Below are positions 1 through 7,479 of a stretch of DNA of 14,743 nt, in pieces. Origin of the DNA: Anaerolineae bacterium (GTDB taxonomy: Bacteria > Chloroflexota > Anaerolineae > UBA4142); assembly GCA_027457205.1 (NCBI GenBank), contig DAIDTM010000253.1, positions 1-14,743 on the forward strand, read 5' to 3'. The notes beneath the pieces are model-generated. The model was not told where the DNA came from and searched no databases. It saw only the letters and a program-made list of their open reading frames with translations. The position numbers and the translations under genes are program-made. The stretch's first letter is position 1. The number at the start of each line of letters is the position of its first letter.

Positions 1-317
1 GCATTTTCCTCGACTGATGACCGCCCGAACCAGTCCATCGCCCACAGCAACCCATTGAGCGCGAACGCGCCGACCGCCGCGCCGATGAGCGCGGGGATGA
101 CGGGCGTTTCGCCGATTACCCAACCGCTCAACGACGCCAACGCCTCGCGGAGATTGCCCAACACGAACGATGCGCTGAGAAACGCCAGCAGCCCGGTGCC
201 GATCCACAACACGCGGTCGAACAGCGGCGACTGACGCGCGCGTGGGATGAGCAGCACCGCCGGCACGGTCACGAGAATCGAGATCACCGCTGTGACGAAA
301 AACTGCGCGACAGACAC
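1..317 (-). CDS. Small integral membrane protein, partial (C-terminus off the left edge)
   Basis: An open frame runs from a GTG at 317 to the window edge, giving about 105 codons with no stop. I chose this start because a GAGGAG Shine-Dalgarno lies just upstream on the minus strand. The translation begins VSVAQFFVTAVISILVTVPA, a probable first membrane helix. Two more hydrophobic stretches follow, around LWIGTGLLAFLSASFVLG and PALIGAAVGAFALNGLLWAM. No catalytic motif is visible and I do not recognise the family. It lies about 45 bases downstream of the TauE/SafE-like gene on the same strand, so the two are probably co-transcribed. The true length is unknown because the 3' end is outside the window. 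Confidence 0.6.
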   Translation of the reverse strand, partial: MSVAQFFVTAVISILVTVPAVLLIPRARQSPLFDRVLWIGTGLLAFLSASFVLGNLREALASLSGWVIGETPVIPALIGAAVGAFALNGLLWAMDWFGRSSVEEN

Positions 318-362
318 GAAAGACTCCTCTTCTTTCAGAATGGCATACCCAGCGCAGTCGGG

Positions 363-1133
363 TTAGGACATGAGCATGACGATCAGAAAATATACGCCAA
401 AGAGCATCAGTACGATGCCATACGCGCGCTCGAGCGTGGAAGTGCGCGCCCAGATGGCGACTCGCGCGCCAAAGTACGCAAACGGAATAGAGCCAACCGC
501 GAGCGCCAGCACGAGCCACCAATCGATGTGCCCCAGGTACCAGTGGACCAGCGTGCCAGGAACCGCCAGCAGCGCGGCGACGATCAGCGAATCTGCGAAC
601 GATTCCTTCAGATCGAGGTGCAGGTATTGCGCGAACAGCGGCGCGAAGAGAATGCCGCCGCTGTTGGCGAGCAGCCCGGAGACAAGTCCCACCGTGACGC
701 CAATCACGACCGAGCGAATAATCCGGGAGCGCCCCTGCACCGGTGGATGCGGATGCGCCGAGGTGGGGTTCCGCAAAAACGTGAATCCAACAAATCCCAC
801 AAAGACCGCCGTCGCGAGCATCAACGTTTTGCCGCCGAAAAATTCGGTGAGCAGCGAGCCGATGACCGTAAAGACCAAGCCGGGAATTCCCGTCCACAAA
901 ACCACATCGCGGCTGACCATGTGCTGTTTATGATACGCGTAGGACGCCGAAATCGTCGTCGGAATGGTCGCCGGCAGCGGCGTCGCTAACGCGAGCAGCG
1001 AGGGGATGCCAACGAACGCGTGCAGAATCGGCGTCGTGACCGCGCTGCCGCCTTTGCCAAACAAGCCAGAGAGAAAACCTACCAACGCGCCAACAATCAA
1101 AGATTCCAAAAAGTTTGGGGCGAGAACGAACAT
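363..1133 (-). CDS. TauE/SafE-family membrane permease (sulfite/organic anion exporter-like)
   Basis: A 256-residue, very hydrophobic protein with the two related halves typical of the TauE/SafE (former DUF81) family. The N-terminal half has the glycine-rich signature GFLSGLFGKGGSAVTTP at about residues 19-35. The second half has a cognate, GLVSGLLANSGGILFAPLF, at about 149-167. About seven to eight membrane segments can be seen, with a basic, proline-rich loop (NPTSAHPHPPVQGRSR) between the halves. Characterised relatives export sulfite, sulfoacetate or other small anions, but the substrate cannot be read from sequence. Length is normal for the family. The ATG at 1133 has a GGAG about nine bases upstream. 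A candidate promoter lies 30-60 bases upstream and the next minus-strand gene follows closely. Confidence 0.85.
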   Translation of the reverse strand: MFVLAPNFLESLIVGALVGFLSGLFGKGGSAVTTPILHAFVGIPSLLALATPLPATIPTTISASYAYHKQHMVSRDVVLWTGIPGLVFTVIGSLLTEFFGGKTLMLATAVFVGFVGFTFLRNPTSAHPHPPVQGRSRIIRSVVIGVTVGLVSGLLANSGGILFAPLFAQYLHLDLKESFADSLIVAALLAVPGTLVHWYLGHIDWWLVLALAVGSIPFAYFGARVAIWARTSTLERAYGIVLMLFGVYFLIVMLMS

Positions 1134-1164
1134 TCAACACATCTCCGTAAAAAGGAATGGCAGC

Positions 1165-1193
1165 ATTATCGCATATTTACTGACTTGACGCAA
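1165..1193 (-). promoter_or_regulatory. Candidate sigma70 promoter for the TauE/SafE-like gene
   Basis: On the minus strand, TTGCGT (1193-1188) is followed after 17 bases by GATAAT (1170-1165), which is preceded by TGC and so forms an extended -10. The predicted start falls about 25 bases before the ATG at 1133. The -35 matches consensus at only three of six positions. Support comes from the extended -10 and from hairpins separating this gene from the one before it. Confidence 0.45.
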
Positions 1194-1233
1194 GAATATG
1201 GTTGAGCACAGTTTCAAGTCCCTGAAAAGCGAA

Positions 1234-1270
1234 ACGAGAAATCTCCATCCACGAAAACGAGATTTCTCGT
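1234..1270. repeat. Perfect 12-bp inverted repeat / hairpin
   Basis: ACGAGAAATCTC (1234-1245) is repeated in inverted form as GAGATTTCTCGT (1259-1270) with a 13-base loop. Read on the minus strand, it lies about 100 bases downstream of the dienelactone-hydrolase-family stop. It is followed by a modestly T-rich stretch (TTCGCTTTTC), so it could work as a terminator for that gene. It could also be one arm of a larger repeat element that includes the neighbouring hairpin. Confidence 0.65.
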
Positions 1271-1282
1271 CGCCCACTTGCC

Positions 1283-1327
1283 CTGGCAGTAACGTGGCTG
1301 TGGCAAACCGCGCCACAGCCATGCCAG
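1283..1327. repeat. Nested hairpin (10-bp inner stem plus 6-bp outer stem)
   Basis: The inner stem is TGGCTGTGGC (1295-1304) with GCCACAGCCA (1312-1321) and a seven-base loop. An outer stem, CTGGCA (1283-1288) with TGCCAG (1322-1327), brackets it, leaving a six-base bulge on one side. All pairs are perfect. With the hairpin at 1234-1270, it fills the spacer between the minus-strand genes ending at 1369 and starting at 1133. No convincing gene is seen in this 235-base spacer. Longer frames through it are shadows of the hydrolase gene. Confidence 0.65.
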
Positions 1328-1368
1328 AGGAAAACGCTTCTCGAAATGACAATCGCGCCGCGCGCCGG

Positions 1369-2160
1369 TCAGCGCGGCAGAAAAGCGAGCACGCGCTGCC
1401 AGGCGTCCGCCGCCGCTTCCGGGCGGTACGTGGCGCGGGTATCGTTGAAAAACGCGTGCGGCGCGCCAGGATAAACGTAATGCTCGAACGACTTGCCGGC
1501 GCGCTGCATCGTCTCCGCCAGTGCGGGAACGCCATCCGTGATGCGATGATCGTCGCCGCCGTACAAGCCGAGCACCGGGCAGCGAAGGTTGGCGATCTGG
1601 TCCGCCGGCGGGTTCTCGCCGTAGAAAATCACGCAGGCGGACAGCGCCACGCCGGTCGCCGCAAGCCGCGCGGACAAGCCGCCGCCCATACAAAAGCCCA
1701 ACGACGCGATCCGATCGGCGCGGACGGACGGTTGATTTGCCAGCCACTGCCGCGCGGCTTGCAGATCGACGACGTTCTGGCTCAGGTCGCGCGTTTGCAG
1801 CCACTGCATCGTCCGCGCAATCGTCGCGCGTTCCGCGTCCGGCAGTTCGCTCAGCTTTGCCTGCATCGCCTGCGGATTCGTCCGCGCCGCCGGCGGCAAC
1901 GTCTGCGTAAACCGCATCGCCGCGCCGATTTCTTCCGCGGTGACCGGCATGCCGCCTCGGCTGTACAAATCCGGCGCGAGCGCGGCGAAGCCTTCACGCG
2001 CAAACCGCCGCGCCACCTCTTCGATGTGCGCGTCCAGCCCCCAGATTTCGTGAATCACGATCACGGCAGGAAACGCGCCTGCGCCCGCCGGGCGCGCAAG
2101 GAATGCTTTGAGCGACGCGCCATCGCTGGGGTACGTCAGATGTTCTTCGACCAGTTGCAT
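1369..2160 (-). CDS. Dienelactone hydrolase family protein (alpha/beta hydrolase)
   Basis: A 263-residue cytosolic alpha/beta hydrolase of the dienelactone hydrolase family, which normally opens lactone or ester rings in aromatic degradation. Visible features are HEIWGLDAHIE at 37-47, with Glu38 matching the glutamate that interacts with the nucleophile in DLH. GFCMGGG (155-161) carries the nucleophile Cys157. GGDDHR has the acid Asp203 or Asp204, and GAPHAFFND carries the catalytic His235. The Cys-Asp-His triad is therefore intact and the length is typical or slightly long. The ATG at 2160 has purine-rich GGAGG/GGAG sites just upstream. It lies 102 bases after the MFS exporter gene on the same strand and may read through from it. 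I see no strong promoter of its own. The real substrate is unknown, as the family is broad. Confidence 0.85.
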   Translation of the reverse strand: MQLVEEHLTYPSDGASLKAFLARPAGAGAFPAVIVIHEIWGLDAHIEEVARRFAREGFAALAPDLYSRGGMPVTAEEIGAAMRFTQTLPPAARTNPQAMQAKLSELPDAERATIARTMQWLQTRDLSQNVVDLQAARQWLANQPSVRADRIASLGFCMGGGLSARLAATGVALSACVIFYGENPPADQIANLRCPVLGLYGGDDHRITDGVPALAETMQRAGKSFEHYVYPGAPHAFFNDTRATYRPEAAADAWQRVLAFLPR

Positions 2161-2262
2161 TTCTCCGCATCCTCCTCTTTCTTCAGCCCAACTTCCCGCA
2201 GGTTGTTACGAGCATCGATGCCCTGTAAACGGATTCAATCTGCCGGAGGCAAGGACAAAATA

Positions 2263-4011
2263 TCACTCTGCTGGTTCACCTGACCGGACCGACGACGATT
2301 GGTCTTCCAATTCGTGAATGTAGCGCTTGCCGCGCAGCAGCGATGCCAGCGCCGCCAGAATCGAAAGAATCGCCGAAAGCGAGAAAGCGATACGCAGCCC
2401 CTGCTCAAACGGACTCGCAAGCAAACTGGGGAAGAACGTCGTACCCAAAATCTGCGTCTGCGCCGCCGCGGGCAGCGCGTGGAGCAATTGCGCCGGCAGC
2501 AACGTGCCCATCGGATTATAGCACAGGAACGCGGCAAACAACGCAGCGGTCGGCGGCAGATTCGCTACGGCTTGCGCCGCCGCGCTGGGCAGTCCGGCTT
2601 GCGTCAAGCCGTTGTACAGCGAACTGGGCAAACTGGCGGCAAGTCCCAGCGTCACCATCGTAAAGATCACCGTGATGCTCAGCGTGTTCGCCGTGTTCTG
2701 GAAAGTCGCCCGCATACCGGACGAGACGCCGCGATCCTCCGCCGGCACCGCGTTCATGATCGCCGTTGTATTCGGTGCGGCAAACATCCCCATCCCCATC
2801 CCGATCAGGAAAATGATGACGGCGAAGATCGGATAGTAGAAAACCGGCGGCAGCAGGAGCAGCCCGATAAACCCGACCGCCGTCACCACCATTCCGCCGG
2901 TCGAAAAGAACCGCGCGCCGAAGCGATCGGACAGGTAGCCGCTGAGCGGTCCCATCACGAAGAATCCGCCGGTGAGCGGCAACATGTAGATGCCTGCCCA
3001 CAGCGGCGTGTCTTCAAAGTTATAGCCGTGCAGCGGCAGCCAGATACCTTGCAGCCAAATAATCAGCATAAAGGTCAAGCCGCCGCGCGCGAGCGACGCC
3101 AAAAAACCGGCGAGGTTGCCCGCCGCGAACATTCGAATCTTGAAAAGATCGAGCCGGAACATCGGCTCTGACACGCGCTGCTCGACAAAGAGAAAAGCAA
3201 TCAACAGCGCTGCGCCGCCCACGAGGCAGCCAATCACGAACGGACTGCCCCAGCCCATACTCGAATTGCCGTACGGCTGCAATCCGTAGGTCATTCCGAT
3301 CAACACCGCCGTCAAGCCGACCGCGAAGAGGACGTTGCCGGGAAGATCAAGATGCTGATGTTCGCGAATCTTGCCGGTCTCGTGCAGCGCGAGGTACGCC
3401 CAGATCGTACCGCCAACTGAAAACGGCACGCTGACGAGAAAGACCGCGCGCCAATCGATCGCCGCGAGAATTCCGCCGAGCACCAGCCCGATAAATTGAC
3501 CGGCGAGCAAAGCGATCTGGTTAATGCCCATCGCCATGCCGCGTTGCTCCGGCGGAAACGCGTCGGTTAAGATCGCGGTCGAGTTCGCAAAGAGGAATGC
3601 GCCGCCAACGGCTTGAATCAGTCGGAACACGATGATCTGGGTGGCGGCGGCGTTGCCCGTGCCTTGCACCAGATACAGCAAGATCGAGCCGACCGCAAAG
3701 ATGGCAAAGCCAAGATTGTAAAGACGCACGCGGCCGAACATATCGGAGATGCGACCAAAGGTCACCAACAACGTCGCCGTGACGACCAGATAGCCCATCA
3801 GCACCCACAACAGATAATCGGTTTCGCCGGGCGCGAGCGGATCGATGCCGATGCCCTTGAAGATTGCCGGCAACGCGATCAATACGATGCTGCCGTCGAG
3901 CGCCGCCATGAACGCACCCAGCGTCGTATTCGACAGCGCGATCCATTTGTATGGGATGTGGCTCCAACGCCGCTGTCTGTCGCTCGATGGTGTTTTCAAA
4001 TCTTCGCCCAT
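2263..4011 (-). CDS. MFS drug exporter, DHA2 (EmrB/QacA-like) family, 14 TM
   Basis: A 582-residue major-facilitator protein with about 14 hydrophobic segments, typical of proton-driven DHA2 multidrug exporters in the cytoplasmic membrane. The first helix carries LDGSIVLIALPAI (38-50), a form of the DHA2 LDxTIVNVALP motif. The helix 2-3 loop has motif A, GRISDMFGRVRLY (86-98). FRLIQAVGGAF around Arg130 matches motif B. A much longer open frame continues upstream in the same phase, but it runs through the permease gene in the wrong frame. I therefore start at the ATG at 4011, 17 bases after the permease stop and with GGAG about ten bases upstream. It is the fourth gene of the marR-led efflux operon. 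The exported compound cannot be predicted. Confidence 0.87.
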   Translation of the reverse strand: MGEDLKTPSSDRQRRWSHIPYKWIALSNTTLGAFMAALDGSIVLIALPAIFKGIGIDPLAPGETDYLLWVLMGYLVVTATLLVTFGRISDMFGRVRLYNLGFAIFAVGSILLYLVQGTGNAAATQIIVFRLIQAVGGAFLFANSTAILTDAFPPEQRGMAMGINQIALLAGQFIGLVLGGILAAIDWRAVFLVSVPFSVGGTIWAYLALHETGKIREHQHLDLPGNVLFAVGLTAVLIGMTYGLQPYGNSSMGWGSPFVIGCLVGGAALLIAFLFVEQRVSEPMFRLDLFKIRMFAAGNLAGFLASLARGGLTFMLIIWLQGIWLPLHGYNFEDTPLWAGIYMLPLTGGFFVMGPLSGYLSDRFGARFFSTGGMVVTAVGFIGLLLLPPVFYYPIFAVIIFLIGMGMGMFAAPNTTAIMNAVPAEDRGVSSGMRATFQNTANTLSITVIFTMVTLGLAASLPSSLYNGLTQAGLPSAAAQAVANLPPTAALFAAFLCYNPMGTLLPAQLLHALPAAAQTQILGTTFFPSLLASPFEQGLRIAFSLSAILSILAALASLLRGKRYIHELEDQSSSVRSGEPAE

Positions 4012-4028
4012 TCTAAATCCACTCCACT

Positions 4029-4880
4029 CTAGATCGCCACGTTCGGATACACGCGCGCGCCGATGATGACCAGAATTGTCATCGCCACGATCAAAATGCT
4101 CATATCCAGCCCGACGCCGTAGGCGCTCACGCCGCCCGCCAGCATCAACGCGCGCAGCGCATCCACTTCGTACGTCAGCGGATTGATGTGCGAGATCACT
4201 TGCAGCCAGCCCGGCATGATCGAAATCGGATAGATCGCGTTGCTGGCGAAAAAGAGTGGCATCGTCAACACCTGCCCGATGCCCATAAAACGCTCGCGCG
4301 TCTTGACCAGGCAGGCAATGATGAGCGAGAAGGTCGAAAAGAATCCCGCGCCCAGAAACACGATTAGCAGCACGCCGAGCAGCGCCATCGGATTCCAATT
4401 CACCTTGACGCCCAGCAGCAGCGCCAGGATGTAGATGATGACCGCCTGCGACAGCGCCCGCACGCCCGCCGACAACGCCTTGCCCAGCACCAGCGCGGCG
4501 CGCGGCGTCGGACTGGCGAGGAACTTGTGAATGATGCCGAGGTCGCGCTCCCAAATGATCGCGATGCCGTAAAAGATCGCGATGAACAGCACGCTCTGCG
4601 CCAGAATGCCCGGCGCCATAAAGTCGAGATAGCGCACGTTGCCGGTCGGGATCGCGCGAATCTGCGTAAAGACCTGACCAAAGACCAATAGCCACAGCGC
4701 CGGCTGCACCGCGCGCGTCAGCAGGTCGGTCGCATCGTGGCGCAGCTTGCGAATCTCCAGTTCCGCGATGATCAGCGTCTTGTCGATGAAGCTGGCGACG
4801 AGCGCCAGAGGATTGGTCGGACGCGTGATGGCAGGATTAGCCCAGCCGCCGCGCAGTACGCCTTGTTCGGGTAGTCTCAC
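4029..4880 (-). CDS. ABC-2 type transporter permease (DrrB-like)
   Basis: A 283-residue membrane subunit of an ABC-2 exporter. A cytoplasmic N-terminus of about 55 residues is followed by six hydrophobic segments. FYGIAIIWERDLGIIHKFLA and the segment ending in MPLFFASNAIYPISIMPGWL are characteristic of the family, the latter near the final extracellular loop. NPLTYEVDALR follows it, as usual. The start is the GTG at 4880, supported by GGAGG at 4889-4893 with an eight-base gap. The gene therefore begins 44 bases inside the 3' end of the ATPase gene in another frame, which suggests translational coupling. Homologues such as DrrB export daunorubicin-like compounds. The substrate here is unknown. 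Confidence 0.88.
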   Translation of the reverse strand: MRLPEQGVLRGGWANPAITRPTNPLALVASFIDKTLIIAELEIRKLRHDATDLLTRAVQPALWLLVFGQVFTQIRAIPTGNVRYLDFMAPGILAQSVLFIAIFYGIAIIWERDLGIIHKFLASPTPRAALVLGKALSAGVRALSQAVIIYILALLLGVKVNWNPMALLGVLLIVFLGAGFFSTFSLIIACLVKTRERFMGIGQVLTMPLFFASNAIYPISIMPGWLQVISHINPLTYEVDALRALMLAGGVSAYGVGLDMSILIVAMTILVIIGARVYPNVAI

Positions 4881-5634
4881 GGTAACTTCCTCCAGTTTCT
4901 AATTCTGCGCCCGCATAGTGCGCAAACACATCGTCCAGCGTCGCGCCATTGCCGCCGATGGACTGTTTCAATTCGGCGGGTGTGCCCAGCGCGGCGACCT
5001 TGCCGAGATGCATCACCGCCACGCGGCGGCACAAACTATCCGCCTCGTCCATATAATGCGTCGTCAGCAGAATCGTCGTGCCGAATTCGGAGCGCAGCTG
5101 CTCGATGCGTTCCCACACGGCTTTGCGCGCGACGGGGTCGAGTCCCACTGTTGGCTCGTCGAGAAAAAGTACCTGCGGCTCGTGCAGCATCGACTGGGCG
5201 ATTTCGAGCCGCCGGATCATCCCGCCGGAATAATCGCGCACGAGTTTGTCCGCCGCATCGGCGAGTCCCATAAACGCGAGCGAGTCGCGCACGCGATTTT
5301 CTCGATCGCTGCGCGGCAGATCGTACAGTTTGGCGAAGATGAGCAGGTTTTCATAGCCAGTCAGCGCGCCATCGGCGGAGAGCAGTTGCGGCACGTAACC
5401 GATGACGCGGCGCACGTCGCCGGCGTGATGGGCAATGTCGAATCCCGCCACGCGCGCGTTGCCGGAAGTCGGCGGGAGCAGCGTCGTCAGCATTTTGAGC
5501 GTCGTCGTTTTGCCCGCGCCGTTAGGTCCCAACAAGCCGAACACTTCGCCCGGCTCGACGGAAATAGTCAACGCGTCCACAGCAGTCAGTTTGCCAAAAC
5601 GACGCGTCAGTTGTTCGGTTTCAAGAATTGCCAT
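4837..5634 (-). CDS. ABC transporter ATP-binding protein (DrrA-like)
   Basis: A 265-residue nucleotide-binding subunit that would power the ABC-2 permease encoded just downstream. All core motifs are present: Walker A GPNGAGKT (36-43), Q-loop YVPQ (80-83), signature YSGGM (135-139), Walker B VLFLDEP (155-161), D-loop GLDP (164-167) and the switch His193 in TTHYMDEAD. The C-terminal GATLDDVFAHYAG is typical of the DrrA group of drug-exporter ATPases. The ATG at 5634 overlaps the marR stop by 14 bases and has GGGAG five bases upstream. The last 15 codons overlap the permease start, so the three genes are tightly coupled. Confidence 0.92.
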   Translation of the reverse strand: MAILETEQLTRRFGKLTAVDALTISVEPGEVFGLLGPNGAGKTTTLKMLTTLLPPTSGNARVAGFDIAHHAGDVRRVIGYVPQLLSADGALTGYENLLIFAKLYDLPRSDRENRVRDSLAFMGLADAADKLVRDYSGGMIRRLEIAQSMLHEPQVLFLDEPTVGLDPVARKAVWERIEQLRSEFGTTILLTTHYMDEADSLCRRVAVMHLGKVAALGTPAELKQSIGGNGATLDDVFAHYAGAELETGGSYRETTRTRRTARRLG

Positions 5635-6103
5635 GGTTCTCCCTTGCGAGCGTCAGTTCTTTTTCCCGCTCGGAAGCAAAGAGCGGACGCAGCGCCCGCA
5701 TCGCCTGCACGATCGTCGCGCGTTCGGCGGATGAAAGCGTCGCCAATACTTCGGCGAGATGCGCTTGCGTCGACGCGTGCGACGTTTGCAGAATGGCGTG
5801 CCCGCGCGCGGTCAGCGCGAGCGTCACGCGACGGCGATCCACCGAATCGAACTCGCGGGTGACCAGCTTGCGTTCCACCAGCCCGTCGATCAACTTGGAC
5901 ATGGAGGGCAGCGTCAAGCCGAGGTGGTCCGCCACGTCCGAGAGGGAAGCGCCTTCGCGATGGTTCAGGTACGCCAGCGCGCGAAACTGCGGCACCGACA
6001 GATCGACGGCGCGGTGGGCGCGCATCTCGGCGCGGATGGAGCGCATGATCAGCGGCACGACATCCAGCAGTTCGGCGGCGGTCTCGGCGGGCGGACTTGC
6101 CAT
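5621..6103 (-). CDS. MarR-family transcriptional regulator of the efflux operon
   Basis: A 160-residue winged-helix regulator. The DNA-binding core reads FRALAYLNHREGASLSDVADHL, then a recognition helix (LTLPSMSKLIDGLVERKLV), then a wing DSVDRRRVTLALT with the conserved Asp-Arg-Arg of MarR proteins. Such proteins usually repress their own operon until a small phenolic or drug ligand binds. An in-frame ATG also exists at 6130. I prefer 6103 because AAAGGGA lies about eight bases upstream and the predicted transcription start of the strong promoter is at about 6130, so an upstream start would have no leader. It is the first gene of the marR-ATPase-permease-MFS run, which suggests autoregulation. 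Confidence 0.88.
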   Translation of the reverse strand: MASPPAETAAELLDVVPLIMRSIRAEMRAHRAVDLSVPQFRALAYLNHREGASLSDVADHLGLTLPSMSKLIDGLVERKLVTREFDSVDRRRVTLALTARGHAILQTSHASTQAHLAEVLATLSSAERATIVQAMRALRPLFASEREKELTLARENHGNS

Positions 6104-6136
6104 TTTGATTTCCCTTTCTAATAGTTTCATTTTCTA

Positions 6137-6164
6137 ATTATATACCAAGACGACCGATTGTCAA
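6137..6164 (-). promoter_or_regulatory. Near-consensus sigma70 promoter of the marR efflux operon
   Basis: On the minus strand, a perfect TTGACA (6164-6159) is separated by 16 bases from a perfect TATAAT (6142-6137). The predicted start at about 6130 gives a short leader to the marR ATG at 6103. A direct repeat ATTAGAAA occurs twice on this strand (6138-6131 and 6122-6115), overlapping the -10 edge and the leader. It is a candidate regulator contact, though it is not the palindrome usual for MarR. Confidence 0.85.
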
Positions 6165-6335
6165 GTGGCAGCGCGCGGCGGTCGCCGGGCGCAAATCGCC
6201 GCAACACCGGCGAAGACCGCCGTCGCGGTCTGACGCGAAGCGAGCCGCCGCAGATCGGCTTTGCGCTTTGGTTGCAACGGTTTCGACCGCCGGTCAACCG
6301 ACTGGGCAACAGCCCGGTCACCGCAGCGCCGCTAA
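6165..6335. other. Palindrome-rich GC-rich spacer between divergent promoters
   Basis: No gene is supported here. The 171 bases between the two -35 boxes hold several perfect short hairpins. TCGCCGG (6182-6188) pairs with CCGGCGA (6207-6213). It directly abuts AGACCGC (6214-6220) pairing with GCGGTCT (6225-6231) across a four-base loop. A third, GGGC-aaca-GCCC, lies near 6304-6315. These could be regulator sites, structured upstream DNA, or a consequence of high GC. Confidence 0.4.
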
Positions 6336-6363
6336 TTGACAGCCCGCCAAAATCCCATATAAT
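6336..6363 (+). promoter_or_regulatory. Near-consensus sigma70 promoter of the inositol operon
   Basis: A perfect TTGACA (6336-6341) and a perfect TATAAT (6358-6363) are separated by 16 bases. This is the same architecture as the divergent marR promoter. The predicted start is about 6370, at the left edge of a large inverted repeat, so the promoter is probably strong unless repressed. Confidence 0.87.
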
Positions 6364-6369
6364 TTGATT

Positions 6370-6403
6370 ACACACGTGTTCATAATCCTCTGAACACGTT
6401 TGT
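6370..6403 (+). promoter_or_regulatory. Large inverted repeat in the lacI leader; probable LacI-family operator
   Basis: ACACACGTGTTCA (6370-6382) and TGAACACGTTTGT (6391-6403) are inverted copies, matching at 12 of 13 positions around an eight-base centre. Each arm also has its own CG-centred core: ACACGTGT (6372-6379) is a perfect palindrome, and ACACGT recurs at 6394-6399, 22 bases away. It lies between the promoter and the Shine-Dalgarno of the regulator gene, as expected for an autoregulatory roadblock operator. In RNA it would also form a strong hairpin before the ribosome site. Confidence 0.7.
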
Positions 6404-6417
6404 GGCGGGAGGATCCT

Positions 6418-7446
6418 GTGTCAGTGACGATCAAGCACATTGCCCAGCGCGCGGGAGTATCCCACCCCACAGTTTCCCGCGCTTTGCGCGGCGATCCCAT
6501 TGTCGCCGCGGAGACCGCCGCGCGGATTCAACGCATTGCCGCCGATCTCGGTTACGTCCCCAGCGCGACCGCGCGCAGTCTCAAGACCAGCCGCTCCCAC
6601 GTCATCGGCGTGATCGTCAATCGCATCTCCGATCCGTTTTATAGCGAGGTGCTTGACGGCATCCAGGATGCGCTCTACTCCGCCCACTATAGTTTGTTCC
6701 TCGCTTCAACCGACCACGATCTCGCGCGTGAGAAAGCGGTCGTGCGCGCGATGCTCGAGCGCCGCATCGACGGTCTGATCGTCTGCTCGCTCTTCGTGAC
6801 TCCACCGTATCGCTCCGAGCTTGGCGCGTCCGGCGCGCCGCTCGTGGTGGTACACAACCGCAGCCGCGATCCCAACGCCGACGCGATTTATCACGACGAC
6901 TACGCGGGCAGCCGGCAAATGACACGGCACCTCATCGACCTGGGACACGAACGCCTCGCGTTCATCGGCAGCGCGCGCGCCGGCGTCGAATCGGAAGATC
7001 GCCTTGCCGGTTTCCGCGATGAAATCAACGCCGCCGGTTTGACCGCCCCGCCGGAGCGCATCGTCCAGGCAGCAAATGGCGAACTGGCTTCCGGTTCTGC
7101 GGCGGTCGAATCGCTCTTGCGATTGTCTCATCGACCAACGGCGCTGGTTTGCTTCAGCGATATGCTCGCCATCGGCGCGATACGGCGACTGCAGCAAGCC
7201 GGTTACGCCGTTCCTGCCGATTGCTCCGTAGTCGGGTTTGACGATATTGTCCTCGCCAAGTTCGTGAATCCCCCTTTGACCACGTTCAACCAACCCAAGT
7301 ACGCCCTTGGGCAACAAGCCGCGCAGATGATGCTGCGATTGTTGAGCGCCAAGCAGCGAAAAGAGAACGGCGACCAACAAAACCGCATCACCCTGCGCGG
7401 CGAGATCTTGGTGCGGGCGTCCAGCGCGCCGCCGCCCGCAGAGTAG
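6418..7446 (+). CDS. LacI-family transcriptional regulator, probable inositol-operon repressor
   Basis: A 342-residue regulator. The N-terminal helix-turn-helix covers about residues 4-23 (TIKHIAQRAGVSHPTVSRAL), with the hinge helix region around YVPSATARSLKTSRS (46-60). A periplasmic-binding-protein-like effector domain, beginning HVIGVIVNRISDPFYSEVL, fills the rest. Length is standard. A TTG at 6400 would extend the frame, but GTG at 6418 has GGGAGG five bases upstream and puts TIKHIA at the usual distance from the start. It is the first gene after the promoter and its own leader carries a large palindrome, so autorepression relieved by an inositol pathway metabolite is likely. The ligand is inferred only from the downstream iol genes. 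Many bacteria use other regulator families (IolR of DeoR or RpiR type), so I give no symbol. Confidence 0.9.
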   Translation: MSVTIKHIAQRAGVSHPTVSRALRGDPIVAAETAARIQRIAADLGYVPSATARSLKTSRSHVIGVIVNRISDPFYSEVLDGIQDALYSAHYSLFLASTDHDLAREKAVVRAMLERRIDGLIVCSLFVTPPYRSELGASGAPLVVVHNRSRDPNADAIYHDDYAGSRQMTRHLIDLGHERLAFIGSARAGVESEDRLAGFRDEINAAGLTAPPERIVQAANGELASGSAAVESLLRLSHRPTALVCFSDMLAIGAIRRLQQAGYAVPADCSVVGFDDIVLAKFVNPPLTTFNQPKYALGQQAAQMMLRLLSAKQRKENGDQQNRITLRGEILVRASSAPPPAE

Positions 7447-7479
7447 AACCGGCAAGCGCGCCGATGCGTGGAGGTGACT

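Noticed and set aside
1198..2283. Plus-strand 361-codon open frame
   Set aside because: Arg/Ala-rich shadow of the hydrolase gene on the minus strand, whose Cys-Asp-His triad is intact.
4012..4695. Upstream extension of the MFS exporter frame to give an 810-residue protein
   Set aside because: The extension reads the permease gene in the wrong frame, is Arg/Gly-rich and not membrane-like. The MFS homology and a ribosome site begin at 4011.
6165..6335. CRISPR array or tRNA/small RNA gene in the divergent spacer
   Set aside because: No regularly spaced repeats and no cloverleaf. Only short unrelated hairpins were seen.
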